This document shows positions 45,762 to 57,100 of a stretch of 64,000 bases of DNA, piece after piece; within the stretch, counting starts at the first letter, position 1, and every line of letters begins with the position of its first letter. The stretch lies in assembly GCF_000226565.1 (NCBI RefSeq), contig NC_016041.1, positions 3,534,001 through 3,598,000 on the forward strand. Direction: 5' to 3'. The notes under the pieces are model-generated. The model did not search any database, was not told the origin of the DNA, and saw only the letters and a program-made list of their open reading frames with translations. A program made the position numbers and the translations under genes. The stretch comes from Glaciecola nitratireducens FR1064. Lineage in GTDB: Bacteria; Pseudomonadota; Gammaproteobacteria; Enterobacterales; Alteromonadaceae.

Positions 45762-46832
45762 ATGGCCAACCATACTCAACAACTTTTAAACACTTGGTAC
45801 GAACAGCGCAAGGACGTTGACTGGGTATTAGCAACGATCATCGCCACAGAAGGGTCTTCATATCGCAAGCCTGGGGCGATGATGATGATCAATAGCCTTG
45901 GCCAATATCACGGATTATTGAGCGGCGGATGCTTAGAGTCAGATATAATGCGACAGTCTCGTCAGTGCTGGATGACGGGCAATAATCGCATTATTCAATA
46001 TGACATGCGTGAAGAAGAGGATATTGCTTGGCAGCTTGGCATAGGTTGCGGTGGGCTAGTTCGTATATTGTTACAACCCATTAATACTGCAAACAACTTC
46101 TTGCAGCTACGCGAACTGCGCCAATTGATTAATCAAAATCAAGCCTGCAAATATATTCAGTCAGTTAATGAAAGCACACCAAACAATGAGGTCAGTAAAA
46201 TTGAGAGCAATGTGTCTTTTAATAAAAATTCAGCGCCACAGGCTAACAACGAAGACATTCCCGAATTAAGCTCGAGTGACGAGACTATTTTTGAGCACAT
46301 TATTAGGCCTTCTCTTAAGCTAGCTATTTTTGGCGGCGGCATTGATGCGATGCCAGTGGCCCAAATTGCAAGCAATCTAGGTTGGCACGTAAGCATTGCC
46401 GATCCCCGCACGGGTTACGCAAGGAAAACTCAATTTGCCGATGCAAAGCAGATAATTAAAACCGATTTTGCCAATGCATCTGAGCACACGTGGCTGTCCG
46501 ACATCGATGCTATTGTTATCATGACCCACAACGTGAAGTTAGATGCACAAGCATTATTGCTCGCACAAAGCAGTTCAGCTAGCTATGTAGGCATGCTGGG
46601 ACCTGCACATCGTACCGAAAGAGTGCTCAAGGAAGCGGGCATTTCGGCAAGCGATTCTGCTAATAAACATCAACAAACAACCTCAGGTTTAAGCAAACGC
46701 CTAGCAAATCCAATCGGTTTAAAACTCGGCGGTGAACTACCTGAGTCTATTGCTCTATCCATTTTGTCTGAAATACACGCATTTATCGAAAGTGCAGACG
46801 GCAAATCATTTAGCAACATATTGAGCCAGTAG
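45762..46832 (+). CDS. XdhC/CoxI family molybdenum-hydroxylase maturation factor
   Basis: A 356-residue protein. The N-terminal XdhC_CoxI domain contains VLATIIATEGSSYRKPGAMMMI, the LSGGCLESDI cysteine motif and DIAWQLGIGCGGLVRILLQP; the C-terminal Rossmann-like domain has LAIFGGGIDAMPVAQIASNLGW and YVGMLGPAHRTERVL. XdhC proteins bind and sulfurylate the molybdenum cofactor before insertion into xanthine dehydrogenase-type enzymes. A low-complexity stretch of about 50 residues (near 135-185) separates the domains. It heads the cluster with a MocA-like transferase and the IorA/IorB-type enzyme genes. Confidence 0.9.
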   Translation: MANHTQQLLNTWYEQRKDVDWVLATIIATEGSSYRKPGAMMMINSLGQYHGLLSGGCLESDIMRQSRQCWMTGNNRIIQYDMREEEDIAWQLGIGCGGLVRILLQPINTANNFLQLRELRQLINQNQACKYIQSVNESTPNNEVSKIESNVSFNKNSAPQANNEDIPELSSSDETIFEHIIRPSLKLAIFGGGIDAMPVAQIASNLGWHVSIADPRTGYARKTQFADAKQIIKTDFANASEHTWLSDIDAIVIMTHNVKLDAQALLLAQSSSASYVGMLGPAHRTERVLKEAGISASDSANKHQQTTSGLSKRLANPIGLKLGGELPESIALSILSEIHAFIESADGKSFSNILSQ

Positions 46833-46892
46833 AGTAACGAGAGTGGAGATGCTTTAAATTACGCATTGTCTTTAAATGAACAACCGAGTCCT

Positions 46893-47543
46893 ATGGCAAT
46901 AACAACAAACAATAAGCGATACCGCATTGAAGCACTGCTGCTGGCCGCTGGTCAGAGTAAGCGCTTTGAGGGTAACAAACAGCTTGCGATTATTAATAAA
47001 AAGCCAATGCTTGCTCATACCCTTAGCGTGTTCGCTCAATCCGAATTCGACGCCATTACGGTTGTTTTAGGCGCAAACGCTACTGCTATTAAAGCTGCGC
47101 TAGATAAGATAAATGTCGATTTAGCTAACACTAATGAAGTTCATTCAAACATCAACTCTATCATTGCAGCAAACTGGCAAAAGGGGATGGGAGCATCCAT
47201 CGCCGCTGGTGTAAAAAATTTAGCGCAAGAAATTACACACGTTTTCATCGGATTAAATGATCAGGTGGAAATTCGTGCAAAGCAGTGTAATCTTATGATA
47301 GCTGAATCGCAGAAATACCCAGACAAGATTGTCGCAGCTTTCTATAACGGAAAAGTTGGCGCCCCCGCAATTTTCCCGCGGGCTCATTTTGCTGACCTTG
47401 CGTTATTAAACGATGACAAAGGCGCACGAGACATTTTACGCAACAATATGGCAAATATCATTCAACTAGATCTGCCAGAAGGTGCTAAAGATATTGATAC
47501 TAAAACAGATTTATTGTCGTACATATCAACTATGCCAAGCTAA
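46893..47543 (+). CDS. MocA/MobA-like molybdopterin nucleotidyltransferase
   Basis: About 216 residues from the ATG at 46893; a TTG at 46866 would add nine, and neither has a convincing Shine-Dalgarno. The N-terminus [33 protein letters not shown] is the GlxxGxSxRxGxxK-type nucleotide loop of the NTP_transf_3 family, with Gln and Lys contacts. In molybdenum hydroxylase clusters such proteins attach CMP to molybdopterin (MCD cofactor) as MocA does. [10 protein letters not shown] corresponds to the active-site acidic region. It lies 34 bp downstream of xdhC and just before the enzyme subunit genes. Confidence 0.82.
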   Translation: MAITTNNKRYRIEALLLAAGQSKRFEGNKQLAIINKKPMLAHTLSVFAQSEFDAITVVLGANATAIKAALDKINVDLANTNEVHSNINSIIAANWQKGMGASIAAGVKNLAQEITHVFIGLNDQVEIRAKQCNLMIAESQKYPDKIVAAFYNGKVGAPAIFPRAHFADLALLNDDKGARDILRNNMANIIQLDLPEGAKDIDTKTDLLSYISTMPS

Positions 47544-47599
47544 TTCAGTGCAGGTTGAAAACGACGCTCACAATTGCGAAATATCCAAAGGATAAAGAC

Positions 47600-48115
47600 A
47601 TGATAAGTTTTACCCTAAATAACAAAGCCATCGAAGTCGATGCAGATCCAAACATGCCCTTGCTTTGGGCGCTTCGCGACATGCTCGATATGACAGGCAC
47701 AAAATATGGTTGCGGTATCGCTCAATGCGGCGCTTGCACTGTGCACATGGATGGCGAACCCATCCGCTCATGCGTTATGCCCCTTGCCAGCATCGCAGGT
47801 AAAAAAATCACAACCATCGAAGGCTTGCCTAGTGATGCAAGCCACCCGATACAACAAGCTTGGTTGGAACACAATGTGCCACAGTGCGGCTACTGCCAAT
47901 CAGGGCAAATCATGAGTGCCGTTGCGCTGCTTTCTAATAATCCAAATCCCGACGATGCAGCCATCGATAACGCAATGCAGGGCAACATCTGCCGATGTGG
48001 CACTTACCCGCGCATCAAGGCCGCAATAAAAGACGCTGCCAGCAAAAGCGCTACCACAAGTGCGTCAAACAACTTCGACTTCAGCTTGGCTAAAAATGTG
48101 GGAGAAAAAGTATGA
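47600..48115 (+). CDS. [2Fe-2S] subunit of molybdenum hydroxylase (IorA-type)
   Basis: A 171-residue iron-sulfur protein with two clusters. The plant-type site [23 protein letters not shown] and the second site QCGYCQSGQ...[12 protein letters not shown] match the small subunits of isoquinoline 1-oxidoreductase and aldehyde oxidoreductases. I start at the ATG at 47600 ([18 protein letters not shown] upstream); the frame is open from 47555 but without family support. The large-subunit gene overlaps by four bases (ATGA). It passes electrons from the Mo site to an external acceptor. Confidence 0.9.
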   Translation: MISFTLNNKAIEVDADPNMPLLWALRDMLDMTGTKYGCGIAQCGACTVHMDGEPIRSCVMPLASIAGKKITTIEGLPSDASHPIQQAWLEHNVPQCGYCQSGQIMSAVALLSNNPNPDDAAIDNAMQGNICRCGTYPRIKAAIKDAASKSATTSASNNFDFSLAKNVGEKV

Positions 48116-50394
48116 TTGAATCATTTCAACAAGCAGCTAATAAAGATATAGCTAAGCAAACGAAAGCCGTTAGCCGCCGCGACTTTTTAAAGTTAACTGG
48201 CATGACCACGGGCGGATTAATATTAGGCTCCATGCTGCCCATAAGCCTACCAGTTTGGGCGCATGGAAATGCTGCGCACGACAATACGCTCAACTTGTTT
48301 GTTGCCATCGAAACCAACGGACGCGTCAATATTGTCTGTCACCGCAGTGAAATGGGCCAAGGTATACGTACCGGCATTCCTCAAATTGTTGCCGACGAAC
48401 TCTGCGCTGCGTGGGACGACGTGCACGTTGTTCAGGGCTTAGCGAATGAAGCTTATGGTAGTCAAAATACCGATGGCTCACGTTCAATAAGAAATTTTTA
48501 CGCGAAAATGCGCGAAATGGGGGCAACAGCACGAACCATGCTTGAGCAGGCTGCCGCCGAAAAATGGGGTGTAACCATAAGCGAGGTTTACGCTAAAGAC
48601 AGCTTCGTGATCAACAAGAATACAAAACAAAAGGTATCTTTTGGTTCACTAGCCGAGTCCGCAGCAAAAATTAATGCACCAGCGCCTGAATCATTAAGCT
48701 ATAAATCGAAAAAAGATTTTTCTTATATCGGTAAGTCGATGCAAATTGTAGATTTACCCGACATCGTTACTGGTAACACCGTTTTTGGTCAAGACATCAA
48801 GCTAGAAGGTATGCTGTACGCCAGCATAGAGCGTAACCCAGTACTTGGCTCAAAGGTGGAATCATTCGACAAAGCCGCAGCAATGAAAACGGGTGGCGTG
48901 GTTGACGTGTATAAAATGCCGGACCAGCCTACCCCGGTCGTTTTTCACCCATCCAATGGCGTTGCCGTCATAGCAACCAACACTTGGGCTGCGTCACAAG
49001 GCCGCAAAGCCCTAAACATTCAGTGGGGGGACAGTCCCCACAAGAGTCACAACTCAGCCGAATATTTAACTGAATTAAACCAGCGAATAGTTAACAAAGG
49101 TAAGACCATTAGAGAAGGCGGCGATGCCTATGCTGCAATGGAAAAAGCGCAGCAAAAAGTCGCGGCAACTTATACCGTTCCCTATCTAGTGCATGCGCCA
49201 ATGGAGCCACCGGCCGCCACCGCCGTATTTAAAGACGGCGCGTGTGAAGTATGGGCATGTACACAAACGCCACAGAGCACACAGCAAAATGTTGCAGGTG
49301 CACTGGGCATCCCTAAAGAAAAGGTCAAAATTAACGTGACCTTGCTTGGTGGTGCATTCGGACGTAAATCAAAACCAGACTTTTCGGTTGAAGCAGCACT
49401 TCTTGCAAAGTACACCGGCAAACCAGTGAAAGTAGTTTGGAGTCGAGAAGATGACATTCGCCAAGGTTACTACCATGCCATTAGTTCACAGCATTTCGAG
49501 GCAGGCTTAAACGCAGACAATTCTGTGGATGCTTGGATACAGCGCACTGCTTTCCCAAGTATCAGCTGGACCTTCAGCGGTGTTACCGATGAGCCCTCCG
49601 ACGGTGAGCTAAGTTTAGGTTTTGGCGATGTACCGTTTAACATTGCCAACCTGTCTTGTGAAACTCACAAAGCTCCTGCACATATTAGAATTGGCTGGGT
49701 GCGCTCGGTCAGTAACATTCAGCATGCATTTGCCCAGGGTAGTTTTGTCGACGAGGTAGCCCACGCAGCTAAAATGCCGACACACAAAATGTGGCATCAA
49801 TTGCTAGGTGACGATCGCCTTGTTAATCCAAAAGAGCAAGGCTTTGAATACGGCAACTATGGTGAGACTCTCGAGCGCTTCCCAATTGACACCAAGCGTT
49901 TAAAGCATGTCTTGGACGATGTCGTTGCCAAATCAGGCGCTGATAAGCCAACAAAACAAGGCGAGGCTTGGGGCATCAGTGCGCATCGAAGTTTCGTGAG
50001 CTACGTGGCAGTGGCAACGAAAGTACGCGTGAAGGACAATAAAGTCACGGTTCTTGAAATGCACTCAAGTATTGACGCAGGAACAGTAGTGAACCCAGAT
50101 CGCGTTCGTTCGCAGCAAGAAGGTTCAATGATATTTGGCTTGTCGTTGGCAATGCTCGGTGAAATTACGGTGAAGGACGGCGCTGTAGAACAATCAAACT
50201 ATAGTGATTATCAAGTGCTGAGAATGTCTCAAAGCCCGATGATCAAAACCTATATTGTCGAGTCTGATGCTATACCAGGTGGTGTAGGTGAGCCAGGTAC
50301 GCCTCCTGTTGCGCCAAGTTTAACGAATGCAATATTTCATGCATCAGGTAGACGCATAAGGGACTTGCCTGTAAGTAAACATTTTATGGTCTAA
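48112..50394 (+). CDS. Molybdopterin-binding subunit of periplasmic aldehyde/isoquinoline oxidoreductase (IorB-type)
   Basis: A 760-residue molybdenum hydroxylase large subunit. A twin-arginine signal ([24 protein letters not shown], residues 23-46) exports the folded heterodimer with its cofactor. The Mo-binding regions include [49 protein letters not shown] and the catalytic-Glu loop [15 protein letters not shown] near the C-terminus. The two-subunit form lacking an FAD subunit is that of isoquinoline 1-oxidoreductase-like enzymes; no cytochrome domain or cytochrome gene follows. Substrate (aldehyde or N-heterocycle) is unknown. A hairpin terminator follows. Confidence 0.9.
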   Translation: MIESFQQAANKDIAKQTKAVSRRDFLKLTGMTTGGLILGSMLPISLPVWAHGNAAHDNTLNLFVAIETNGRVNIVCHRSEMGQGIRTGIPQIVADELCAAWDDVHVVQGLANEAYGSQNTDGSRSIRNFYAKMREMGATARTMLEQAAAEKWGVTISEVYAKDSFVINKNTKQKVSFGSLAESAAKINAPAPESLSYKSKKDFSYIGKSMQIVDLPDIVTGNTVFGQDIKLEGMLYASIERNPVLGSKVESFDKAAAMKTGGVVDVYKMPDQPTPVVFHPSNGVAVIATNTWAASQGRKALNIQWGDSPHKSHNSAEYLTELNQRIVNKGKTIREGGDAYAAMEKAQQKVAATYTVPYLVHAPMEPPAATAVFKDGACEVWACTQTPQSTQQNVAGALGIPKEKVKINVTLLGGAFGRKSKPDFSVEAALLAKYTGKPVKVVWSREDDIRQGYYHAISSQHFEAGLNADNSVDAWIQRTAFPSISWTFSGVTDEPSDGELSLGFGDVPFNIANLSCETHKAPAHIRIGWVRSVSNIQHAFAQGSFVDEVAHAAKMPTHKMWHQLLGDDRLVNPKEQGFEYGNYGETLERFPIDTKRLKHVLDDVVAKSGADKPTKQGEAWGISAHRSFVSYVAVATKVRVKDNKVTVLEMHSSIDAGTVVNPDRVRSQQEGSMIFGLSLAMLGEITVKDGAVEQSNYSDYQVLRMSQSPMIKTYIVESDAIPGGVGEPGTPPVAPSLTNAIFHASGRRIRDLPVSKHFMV

Positions 50395-50413
50395 ATTCGT
50401 ACTACATTTAAAT

Positions 50414-50459
50414 GCACTGATAACCTTGTTTTATAGTGATAGGTTGTTAGTGCTTTTTT
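50414..50459 (+). terminator. Intrinsic terminator of the molybdenum hydroxylase cluster
   Basis: GCACTGATAACC (50414-50425) pairs with GGTTGTTAGTGC (50442-50453) as a 12-bp stem with two wobble pairs, and is followed by six T residues. It closes the xdhC-mocA-iorA-iorB unit. Confidence 0.75.
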
Positions 50460-50554
50460 ATGTGACAAACGAGACCTACTTTTGTGCTCTGCGTCGTTCC
50501 AAATGATTATAAATTAGCGCTTTTATCAACCAAGCGCAGAGGCCAAAAGACGGT

Positions 50555-51649
50555 ATGAATTCTACTAGCATAAAAGTATTTCCTGCACATCACACCTTGC
50601 TTAAGCTAATAGCAGCTAGTGGACTGCTCGTCTCAGTTTTGATTTTCACACCAACGGCCTCTGCAGCAGATGAAAGCAACACTGAAGAAAAAAGCGTTTC
50701 TTTGACTGGCAACAGTCAAAATCCTGAACAATCTGAGCAATCCCCGGACAAAGACAAAAAGAATCGAGTTTCTTTAGGCGACGGTGTCGGTAAAGCCGAC
50801 ATTGCCATGGATCGGAGCTTAACCGGCTTTGAAAACGTCAACGAATCACTTTCACTTTGGGAACTCGGTGTCGGCGGTGGTGCTTTCTATAATCCTAAAT
50901 ACCCAGCCTCTAGTGAAGGGCGTTTTTTTAGCTTGGCACTGCCTTTTGTCGTTTATCGCGGTGAGACTTTCCGGATTGGAGACGGCGGTGGCGCAAGAGC
51001 AGTGGTTATCGAAAATGAAACCTTTGAAGTCGACTTTTCGTTTGGTGTTGCGCTGCCCAGCGACAGCGAAGATAACAGCGCGCGAGTTGGTATGCCTGAA
51101 CTCGACTTTTTAGGCGAAATTGGTCCACAGATGATCTTTATGCTGGGCAACTACGATTTCGATAAAAATGCTGATGGCGAAAATATGGGTACAAACCTAG
51201 GTAAAGGACGACTCGACTTCCGCCTGCAGGCGCGCGCAGTGTTCTCAACCGACTTTAGCCGCATTGATGGGCGAGGTTATATTTTCGAACCACAAATTTC
51301 TTACCAACACCGCGGTTTAAAGCATGAGGACACTGCGTTCAACATTTCCTTTGGAATGATTTTTGCCACTGAAGAAACACATGACTACTTCTATGAAGTA
51401 AGCCCCGAATTCGCCACCGCAGCGCGCCCAGCCTACGATGCCAAAGCAGGTTACTTGGGTTCGGAACTGACGCTCGGGCTTTCATTTCGAGTCAGTGAAA
51501 ACGTGCGGGCTTTTGTTGGTGGTTCAGCTCAATTTCATAGCTTAGCAGCTAATAAAGACAGTCCGTTATTTGAGAAAGAAGTCACCTACTCTATCGGTAC
51601 CGCATTCGTATGGCGCTTCTATAAAAGCGACGCCAGAGCAAAGTGGTAA
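50555..51649 (+). CDS. MipA/OmpV family outer membrane protein
   Basis: A 364-residue protein with a signal peptide (SGLLVSVLIFTPTASAADE) and a hydrophilic linker (residues 45-90, Asn/Gln/Ser/Asp/Lys rich). The rest is a beta-barrel matching MipA/OmpV: LWELGVGGGAFYNPKYPASSEGRFFSLALPFVVYRG, then alternating strands to a C-terminal FVWRFYKSDARAKW. MipA proteins are barrel scaffolds or outer-membrane sensors; MipA of E. coli links penicillin-binding proteins to MltA. It converges with the GH3 gene (6 bp between stops). Confidence 0.85.
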   Translation: MNSTSIKVFPAHHTLLKLIAASGLLVSVLIFTPTASAADESNTEEKSVSLTGNSQNPEQSEQSPDKDKKNRVSLGDGVGKADIAMDRSLTGFENVNESLSLWELGVGGGAFYNPKYPASSEGRFFSLALPFVVYRGETFRIGDGGGARAVVIENETFEVDFSFGVALPSDSEDNSARVGMPELDFLGEIGPQMIFMLGNYDFDKNADGENMGTNLGKGRLDFRLQARAVFSTDFSRIDGRGYIFEPQISYQHRGLKHEDTAFNISFGMIFATEETHDYFYEVSPEFATAARPAYDAKAGYLGSELTLGLSFRVSENVRAFVGGSAQFHSLAANKDSPLFEKEVTYSIGTAFVWRFYKSDARAKW

Positions 51650-51655
51650 GTTACA

Positions 51656-53947
51656 TCACTTCACAAGCTTGAAAGGAATATTCAGTTCAAGCGAACTGTC
51701 GGCTCCTACGCCCAATAGAAAGTCGCCAGACTCTGCGTTTAATTGATTGCAGATGTCATAAAAAGCGAGATCGTCGGTATGCATTTTAAAGGTCACAGGA
51801 ACACTTGAATTCGCTTTTACTGTAACTCGTTTAAAACCTTTTAACTCTTTTACTGGCCGCGTAACAGAGCCCACTAAATCTCGAATATACAATTGCACAA
51901 TCTCATCAGCATCTACATCACTTTTATTCTCTACTATCAGTGACACTTCAAACGCAGAGCCTAATTTAATTTCGCTGTGGCTAATGCATACTTCGTGATA
52001 CTCGAAGCGGGCGTATGACAAGCCGAAGCCAAACGGATATAAAGGTGAAAAATGCGTGTCCAAATGAGTTGCGGCCATCCCTAACGAAGTTTGCGGCGCT
52101 CTCTCAGGGACATCATCGATATAGACATATTTATCTTCACTAGCGGGTCTGCCTGAGTTTTTTTGCGCATAATAAATGGGTATTTGGCCCAACACTCGCG
52201 GAAATGAAACAGGTAACTTGCCCGACGGTGATGCTTCGCCAAACAGCAGTTCAGCGATCGCAAGCCCGCCCATCGTGCCCGGATGCCACGCATATAAAAT
52301 ACTATCTACCTTATCAAGCAGCGATTCTAATATTAGTGGCCTACCTGCAAGCACTACCAGCACGATGGGCGTATTTGATTGCGATAAATAGTCGATGAGC
52401 TCAGGCTGTGCGCCAGGTAAGTCGATATTGGCTCTTGAGTGCGCTTCTCCTGACAGAATCGATTCTTCTCCCAAATATACAATGGCGACATCAGCACTGT
52501 TTACCAAATCGAGTGCCTTATCGAAATGCTGCGTATCTCTATCTCGTGAATTCGCGAATACCGGTTCAAATACTATCCCTGTTGAATCATTAGCTAGCGC
52601 TTCTAACCCAGCAAGACAAGTCACGCTATGCTTTTCTTCACCGTCAAATATCCAGGTTCCTAATTGTTCATAACCGTCGTTCGCCAGAGGGCCTATGACA
52701 GCAATCCGTTTGGTCGATTCTCTATCAATAGGCAACACAGGCCGCTGTTCAAAACGGCTTCTATTATGCAGCAATACACAGCTTTTTTGTGCTGCGTCTT
52801 TGGCAGCATTCCGATTACTAGGATTAACTAATTCAGGTAAGGTTTGTGGATCTGTGAACGGATTTTCAAATAGCCCTAACGCAAATTTCATTTGCAGAAT
52901 GTTTAGCACCATCTGATCAACTTCAGCCTCATCGATTTGATGTTCGGCAATGAGTGCTGCCATATTATCGATATAACAGGTGCTGGCCATTTCCATATCA
53001 ACACCGGCTTTCGCCGCTAAATAGGCTGAGTCTTTTTCATTGGCAGATAGCCCGTGTACCTGCAGTTCTTTAATAGATTCCCAATCGCTTACCAACACGC
53101 CTTGGTAGTTCCACTCTTCTCTCAATACTTGTTTCAACAACCATCGATTACCCGTTGCAGGTACACCGTTTAAGTCACTAAATGAAGCCATAAATGAAGC
53201 CGCACCGACTTTTGCTGCTTGATGAAATGGAGGTAAATAAACGTTGCGAAGTTCATTTTCAGGAATGTTCGCTGTATTGTAATCGCGACCACTTTCACTC
53301 GCGCCGTAACCCGCAAAATGCTTTGCGCAGGCAGCAATAGAGCCGATAGAAGAGAGGTCATCAGTTTGAAACCCTTTTACCATCGCTGCGCCAAGTATCG
53401 AGCATAAATGCGGATCTTCACCCAAACTTTCGGCGATTCGACCCCAGCGTGGATCGCGCGCGATATCAATCATAGGCGCAAACGTCCAATTCACACCCGC
53501 TTTCGAGGACTCTTCAGCCGCTATTCTTGCCCCTTTCTCAACAATTTCAGGCGACCACGTTGCAGCCTGTCCTAAAGGAATAGGGAATATTGTCTTGAAA
53601 CCATGGATAACATCACGACCAATTAGCAGAGGTATACCTAAACGCGTCTCTTCAACAGCGATGCGCTGTAATGCATTATTAACATTCAAGTCAACTTCAT
53701 TAATGACCGAGCTAATTCTCCCTTGCCTGATAGACTCCGCTAAGTAGTCCGGAATATGCGCCCCAGGACTGCATACTTGAGACAATTGCCCTAACTTTTC
53801 GTCTAAGGTCATTTTGCTTAACAGCTGTTTTGCTTTTTTGCTTATGTCTGCAGAATATAAATTGAAGGCAGGTGAATTTGACATAGAAAAGGAATATTCC
53901 AAATTGAGTTTAAGATTGCTAAATGCTTGGATGAACTTGGTGCTCAT
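51656..53947 (-). CDS. GH3 beta-glucosidase
   Basis: A 763-residue family 3 glycoside hydrolase with no signal peptide, so probably cytosolic. The TIM-barrel domain has RLGIPLLIGRDVIHGFKTIFPIPLGQAATWSPE, DPRWGRIAESLGEDPHL, KHFAGYGASESGRDYN and GVLVSDWES, with catalytic nucleophile Asp288 in SDW. The (alpha/beta)6 sandwich has the KxCVLLHNRS start and HSRANIDLPGAQPELI. A Fn3-like C-terminal domain (YPFGFGLSYARFEYHEV...) ends the protein. A shorter start at 53884 (MSNSPAFNLYS) is possible. It is expected to hydrolyse short beta-1,3 or beta-1,4 glucans. A 25-bp element shared with the phosphorylase gene lies 63 bp upstream. Confidence 0.92.
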   Translation of the reverse strand: MSTKFIQAFSNLKLNLEYSFSMSNSPAFNLYSADISKKAKQLLSKMTLDEKLGQLSQVCSPGAHIPDYLAESIRQGRISSVINEVDLNVNNALQRIAVEETRLGIPLLIGRDVIHGFKTIFPIPLGQAATWSPEIVEKGARIAAEESSKAGVNWTFAPMIDIARDPRWGRIAESLGEDPHLCSILGAAMVKGFQTDDLSSIGSIAACAKHFAGYGASESGRDYNTANIPENELRNVYLPPFHQAAKVGAASFMASFSDLNGVPATGNRWLLKQVLREEWNYQGVLVSDWESIKELQVHGLSANEKDSAYLAAKAGVDMEMASTCYIDNMAALIAEHQIDEAEVDQMVLNILQMKFALGLFENPFTDPQTLPELVNPSNRNAAKDAAQKSCVLLHNRSRFEQRPVLPIDRESTKRIAVIGPLANDGYEQLGTWIFDGEEKHSVTCLAGLEALANDSTGIVFEPVFANSRDRDTQHFDKALDLVNSADVAIVYLGEESILSGEAHSRANIDLPGAQPELIDYLSQSNTPIVLVVLAGRPLILESLLDKVDSILYAWHPGTMGGLAIAELLFGEASPSGKLPVSFPRVLGQIPIYYAQKNSGRPASEDKYVYIDDVPERAPQTSLGMAATHLDTHFSPLYPFGFGLSYARFEYHEVCISHSEIKLGSAFEVSLIVENKSDVDADEIVQLYIRDLVGSVTRPVKELKGFKRVTVKANSSVPVTFKMHTDDLAFYDICNQLNAESGDFLLGVGADSSLELNIPFKLVK

Positions 53948-54009
53948 TTAACAGCTTACACAAGATCGCGTAATCTGGGCACAATAAACAAGAGAATTGT
54001 TTAGTCCAG

Positions 54010-54034
54010 CAAAACAAGACAAAGTGGACTGCTT
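54010..54034 (-). promoter_or_regulatory. 25-bp element upstream of GH3, copy A
   Basis: Positions 54010-54034 agree with 57744-57768 at 23 of 25 bases. Both begin CAAAACAAGA and end GGACTGCTT, and differ by two C/T transitions. Both copies point the same way relative to their minus-strand genes, here about 63-87 bp before the GH3 start. This suggests an operator or promoter element of a shared regulator. A weaker AGTCC(G/A)(C/T)TT match lies at 60781-60789 before the GH16 gene. Confidence 0.6.
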
Positions 54035-54065
54035 TCGAGATAACAGGATATTAAAGGTAAGGTTT

Positions 54066-54093
54066 AGAGCGGAGGCAACGCTGCTTCCGCTCT
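54066..54093. terminator. Strong hairpin between phosphorylase and GH3 genes
   Basis: A 12-bp stem (AGAGCGGAGGCA with TGCTTCCGCTCT, one wobble) with loop ACGC lies 48 bp after the phosphorylase stop on the minus strand. No T-tract follows on that strand (AAACC); the plus-strand tail is TATATT. It may be a factor-dependent terminator or an mRNA-stabilising 3' structure of the phosphorylase message. Confidence 0.5.
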
Positions 54094-54141
54094 TATATTG
54101 TGCCTCTTAGAGACTATATTTCACAAAGAAAAAAGTAAGTA

Positions 54142-57100
54142 CTAACTTTCTTCATAAAGTTTATTCCTATTAATAGAAACATCAATCCGAACAATTTTTC
54201 CAGAACGAGTAAAGAGCATTTGACTGAATTCTTCATTGAGTTCATTAGTCTTTAGCACGTGCTTTTGCCCATCCTCGGAATGAATAGTAACTTGTTGTTC
54301 AGCATTGCTGCTCAATGAATAAACTATCGGCACTTGGCACCAAGTAAAGGCTAAACTTTGACCTTCTAACTCAAGCGTCTGCCAGTCTTCGTTGACATCA
54401 AGATAACGGAAGCTTGTCGCTTCTGCCGTAAACTCTTGCGCTCTTAGCAAGAAAGGATCAAAGCTAATTTTCCCATTGGCTACAAAGCAGCCTAGCTCTC
54501 CCATTCTGGTCAATAGCTCTTCTTTCACCTGGCCCGTCATGCCCGGCTGCTGTGCGCCCGCGTGTTTTGGTGTATGTGAATAAGGATCAGCTGGAAACGC
54601 GCCGTATTCTTCAGGAGTCTTATTAAAGCCAATCCCCAAGCGGACTTTATAATAGTGCGCTATCAAGGCTTGCGATGTTGCTGATTTACCTTCCTGGTGC
54701 ACAGACTTTATTGCCACCTCTTGCACAGCGAGCAATAATTTAGAAACCATGTGCCAATATATGCAACCCAAACCTTCGAATCCAAACATACCGCCAGAGC
54801 GACCAGTAAAGGCGCTGTGGTTAAACACTGCTTCATATATCTCTAACAATGCATTGAGTGAGCTTTTTGTTGCTAGCTCTGGATATTCTTCTGCAATACG
54901 AGGCCAAATTTGTTTGATCGCATTTGCGTTTGTCAATTCACTATTAAAGCGATAGTCGCCTTGAGCATCTAACTTAATCAATCTTCCATCACCGTCTGCT
55001 AACATACATGCTAGTAGTGGGTGACCACTAACATCTTCTTTAGGAACGCAATTTTTGCTAATAAAACTAAGTTGCTTACGATCTGGATAGAGCATGAACG
55101 TTTTCTGGTCGGCTCGATACATTGGACTCGCGTATAATGCATCCATGATCTCGACTGCTCTCTCAGCGCTTAACGCGCCCGAACTTAGCGCTGCCACCTG
55201 ACCTTCCAGCATGTCGTATAAATGACTTACTTTAAGTGACTCTTGATTGACGCTAAGAATATTGTACGCATGGTATAAACCAGAGTCGCTGTAATTAGCT
55301 TCGATACTATGCGTTATCAATGGTTTAGCGCTTGATAATAGTGCGTTGAGCTCTGTAACACTCACATTTTGCTGAGTATAATTACCAGAATGTTTGTACA
55401 TTTTTGCACGATATTCACTAGCTAATGTACCTAGGCTCGACAAAGTAGAAAATTGTAAACTCGCTGACACTGGCCCTTTTTCTGCTTGCTCAACCACACT
55501 TTGCAGAACTTTTGTTGTTCCTGTTAGCCACTCAGCAACTTCTGTCGTTAACGTAAATTGTTTATTTTTGTCTTCAATTGAAGCGAGTAAGGTTGTTAAA
55601 AACGACAGATAGCGGTTAAGGTAACAGAGGGTTACCATCGATAAACCTTGACCAACCAGTGCATTGTTTGCGTCATTCCACTCTGGACGCTGCGTGTTTA
55701 ACCAAATGCCGCCGTCAATAACCAGATTACTCAATTTGGACAAGAGCGGTATGAATAACTTTTCAGCTAACGTTACTTGGTAAACTTGGCCTTTTGCGTC
55801 CAAAATTAACTTGCCATCTGCGCCTAAACGCTCAATGTTGTGCTCAATTTTTTCAGCAAGCTCGTTGTCAAAAATAACCGTGTCTTTGGGTGATTCAATC
55901 GTGTCATGCAGCGATTTTATGCGATAAGGCACGTTGGCATAGCTATACACTGATTGCTCAAGCAAAGATGCTAATTTCCCCGGATGAAAATTATTAGAAG
56001 ACTCCAACAACTTCAACAAATAGATGATTTGATGATCGCCCCAGTATCCAATGTAACTCCATGGATCATCTGGTTCTTCTACTTCCCAATCGATACCTTG
56101 TTTGGTAATTCGATATGGGTTGTAGCCATCGAGGGTTGATGCGTTAACAAACTTCGCAATAACCGATTCGATAAAAGATGGATAGCTAAGCGTCAGCGCT
56201 TCCCAATTTTGGAATATATCTCGCCAGTTACCTTGATATGACAAGAGTGGCTGACCTCTGTCGTCTTTTAATTCAATGGCAAATTGGTTCCAAGGGCGAC
56301 TTGGATCACCATGACGGCGACCGAAAGTAATCGGTAGATACTCGTAAACCAATCTGCTCAATTGAGCATCGTTTAGCTCTTGAACGAACGACATAAGTTT
56401 ATCTAAGCTCACAATCGCTGGTAGATTGCTCAGTGCGGCCTGATGCCTCTGATACGTATCGATATTAAAGTGCTTTAGAGTATTGATTAAATCGGTGCGC
56501 AAAATCTGGTATTGATTGGCAAAAATACCACCGCGCAGCACGTTGAAAAGAGTGTTTGCATAGTGGTGGAGGGAAACATCTTCTTCTCCGGTCGCCTGAA
56601 ATCCGTCAGACGATGCCATAATTCGGGCTAATTTATCGCTGCCTGCTGCAAATGATTGCTGCATTTTTTCAGCCACTGCATTCGGATTAGCCAAAGCATG
56701 CTGCAGTGCAACAACTTCGCTTTGGTCTTTTTCCACATCGACATTAATTGACCACTTTTGCACTTCATTCGCAGACATCTTAAAGTGGCTATGCACCAAG
56801 TAACAGCTGCGCACTCCGCGGCTATAGTCTGCACTTTCAAGTGCTTTACCTGCTTTGAATAAAGCCAAACTTGCGGACGTTAAATGCACAGTACCGCCTT
56901 GCAAGCCTAACTTAAATACTGTGTTAGCACGCAGCGCTTCGACCGGCTCAGCACGGTCAGTAATCGCAGAATAAAGCGTGTATAACGCTAAGCCCGTTTC
57001 GCCGTTTACTTCAGTCCATTTATAAGCATCAACAAGATTGCTTGATTGTGATTGAGTAAAGCGAGGCGTACCCGCTGGAAGAATATTCTGTAGGCCATCG

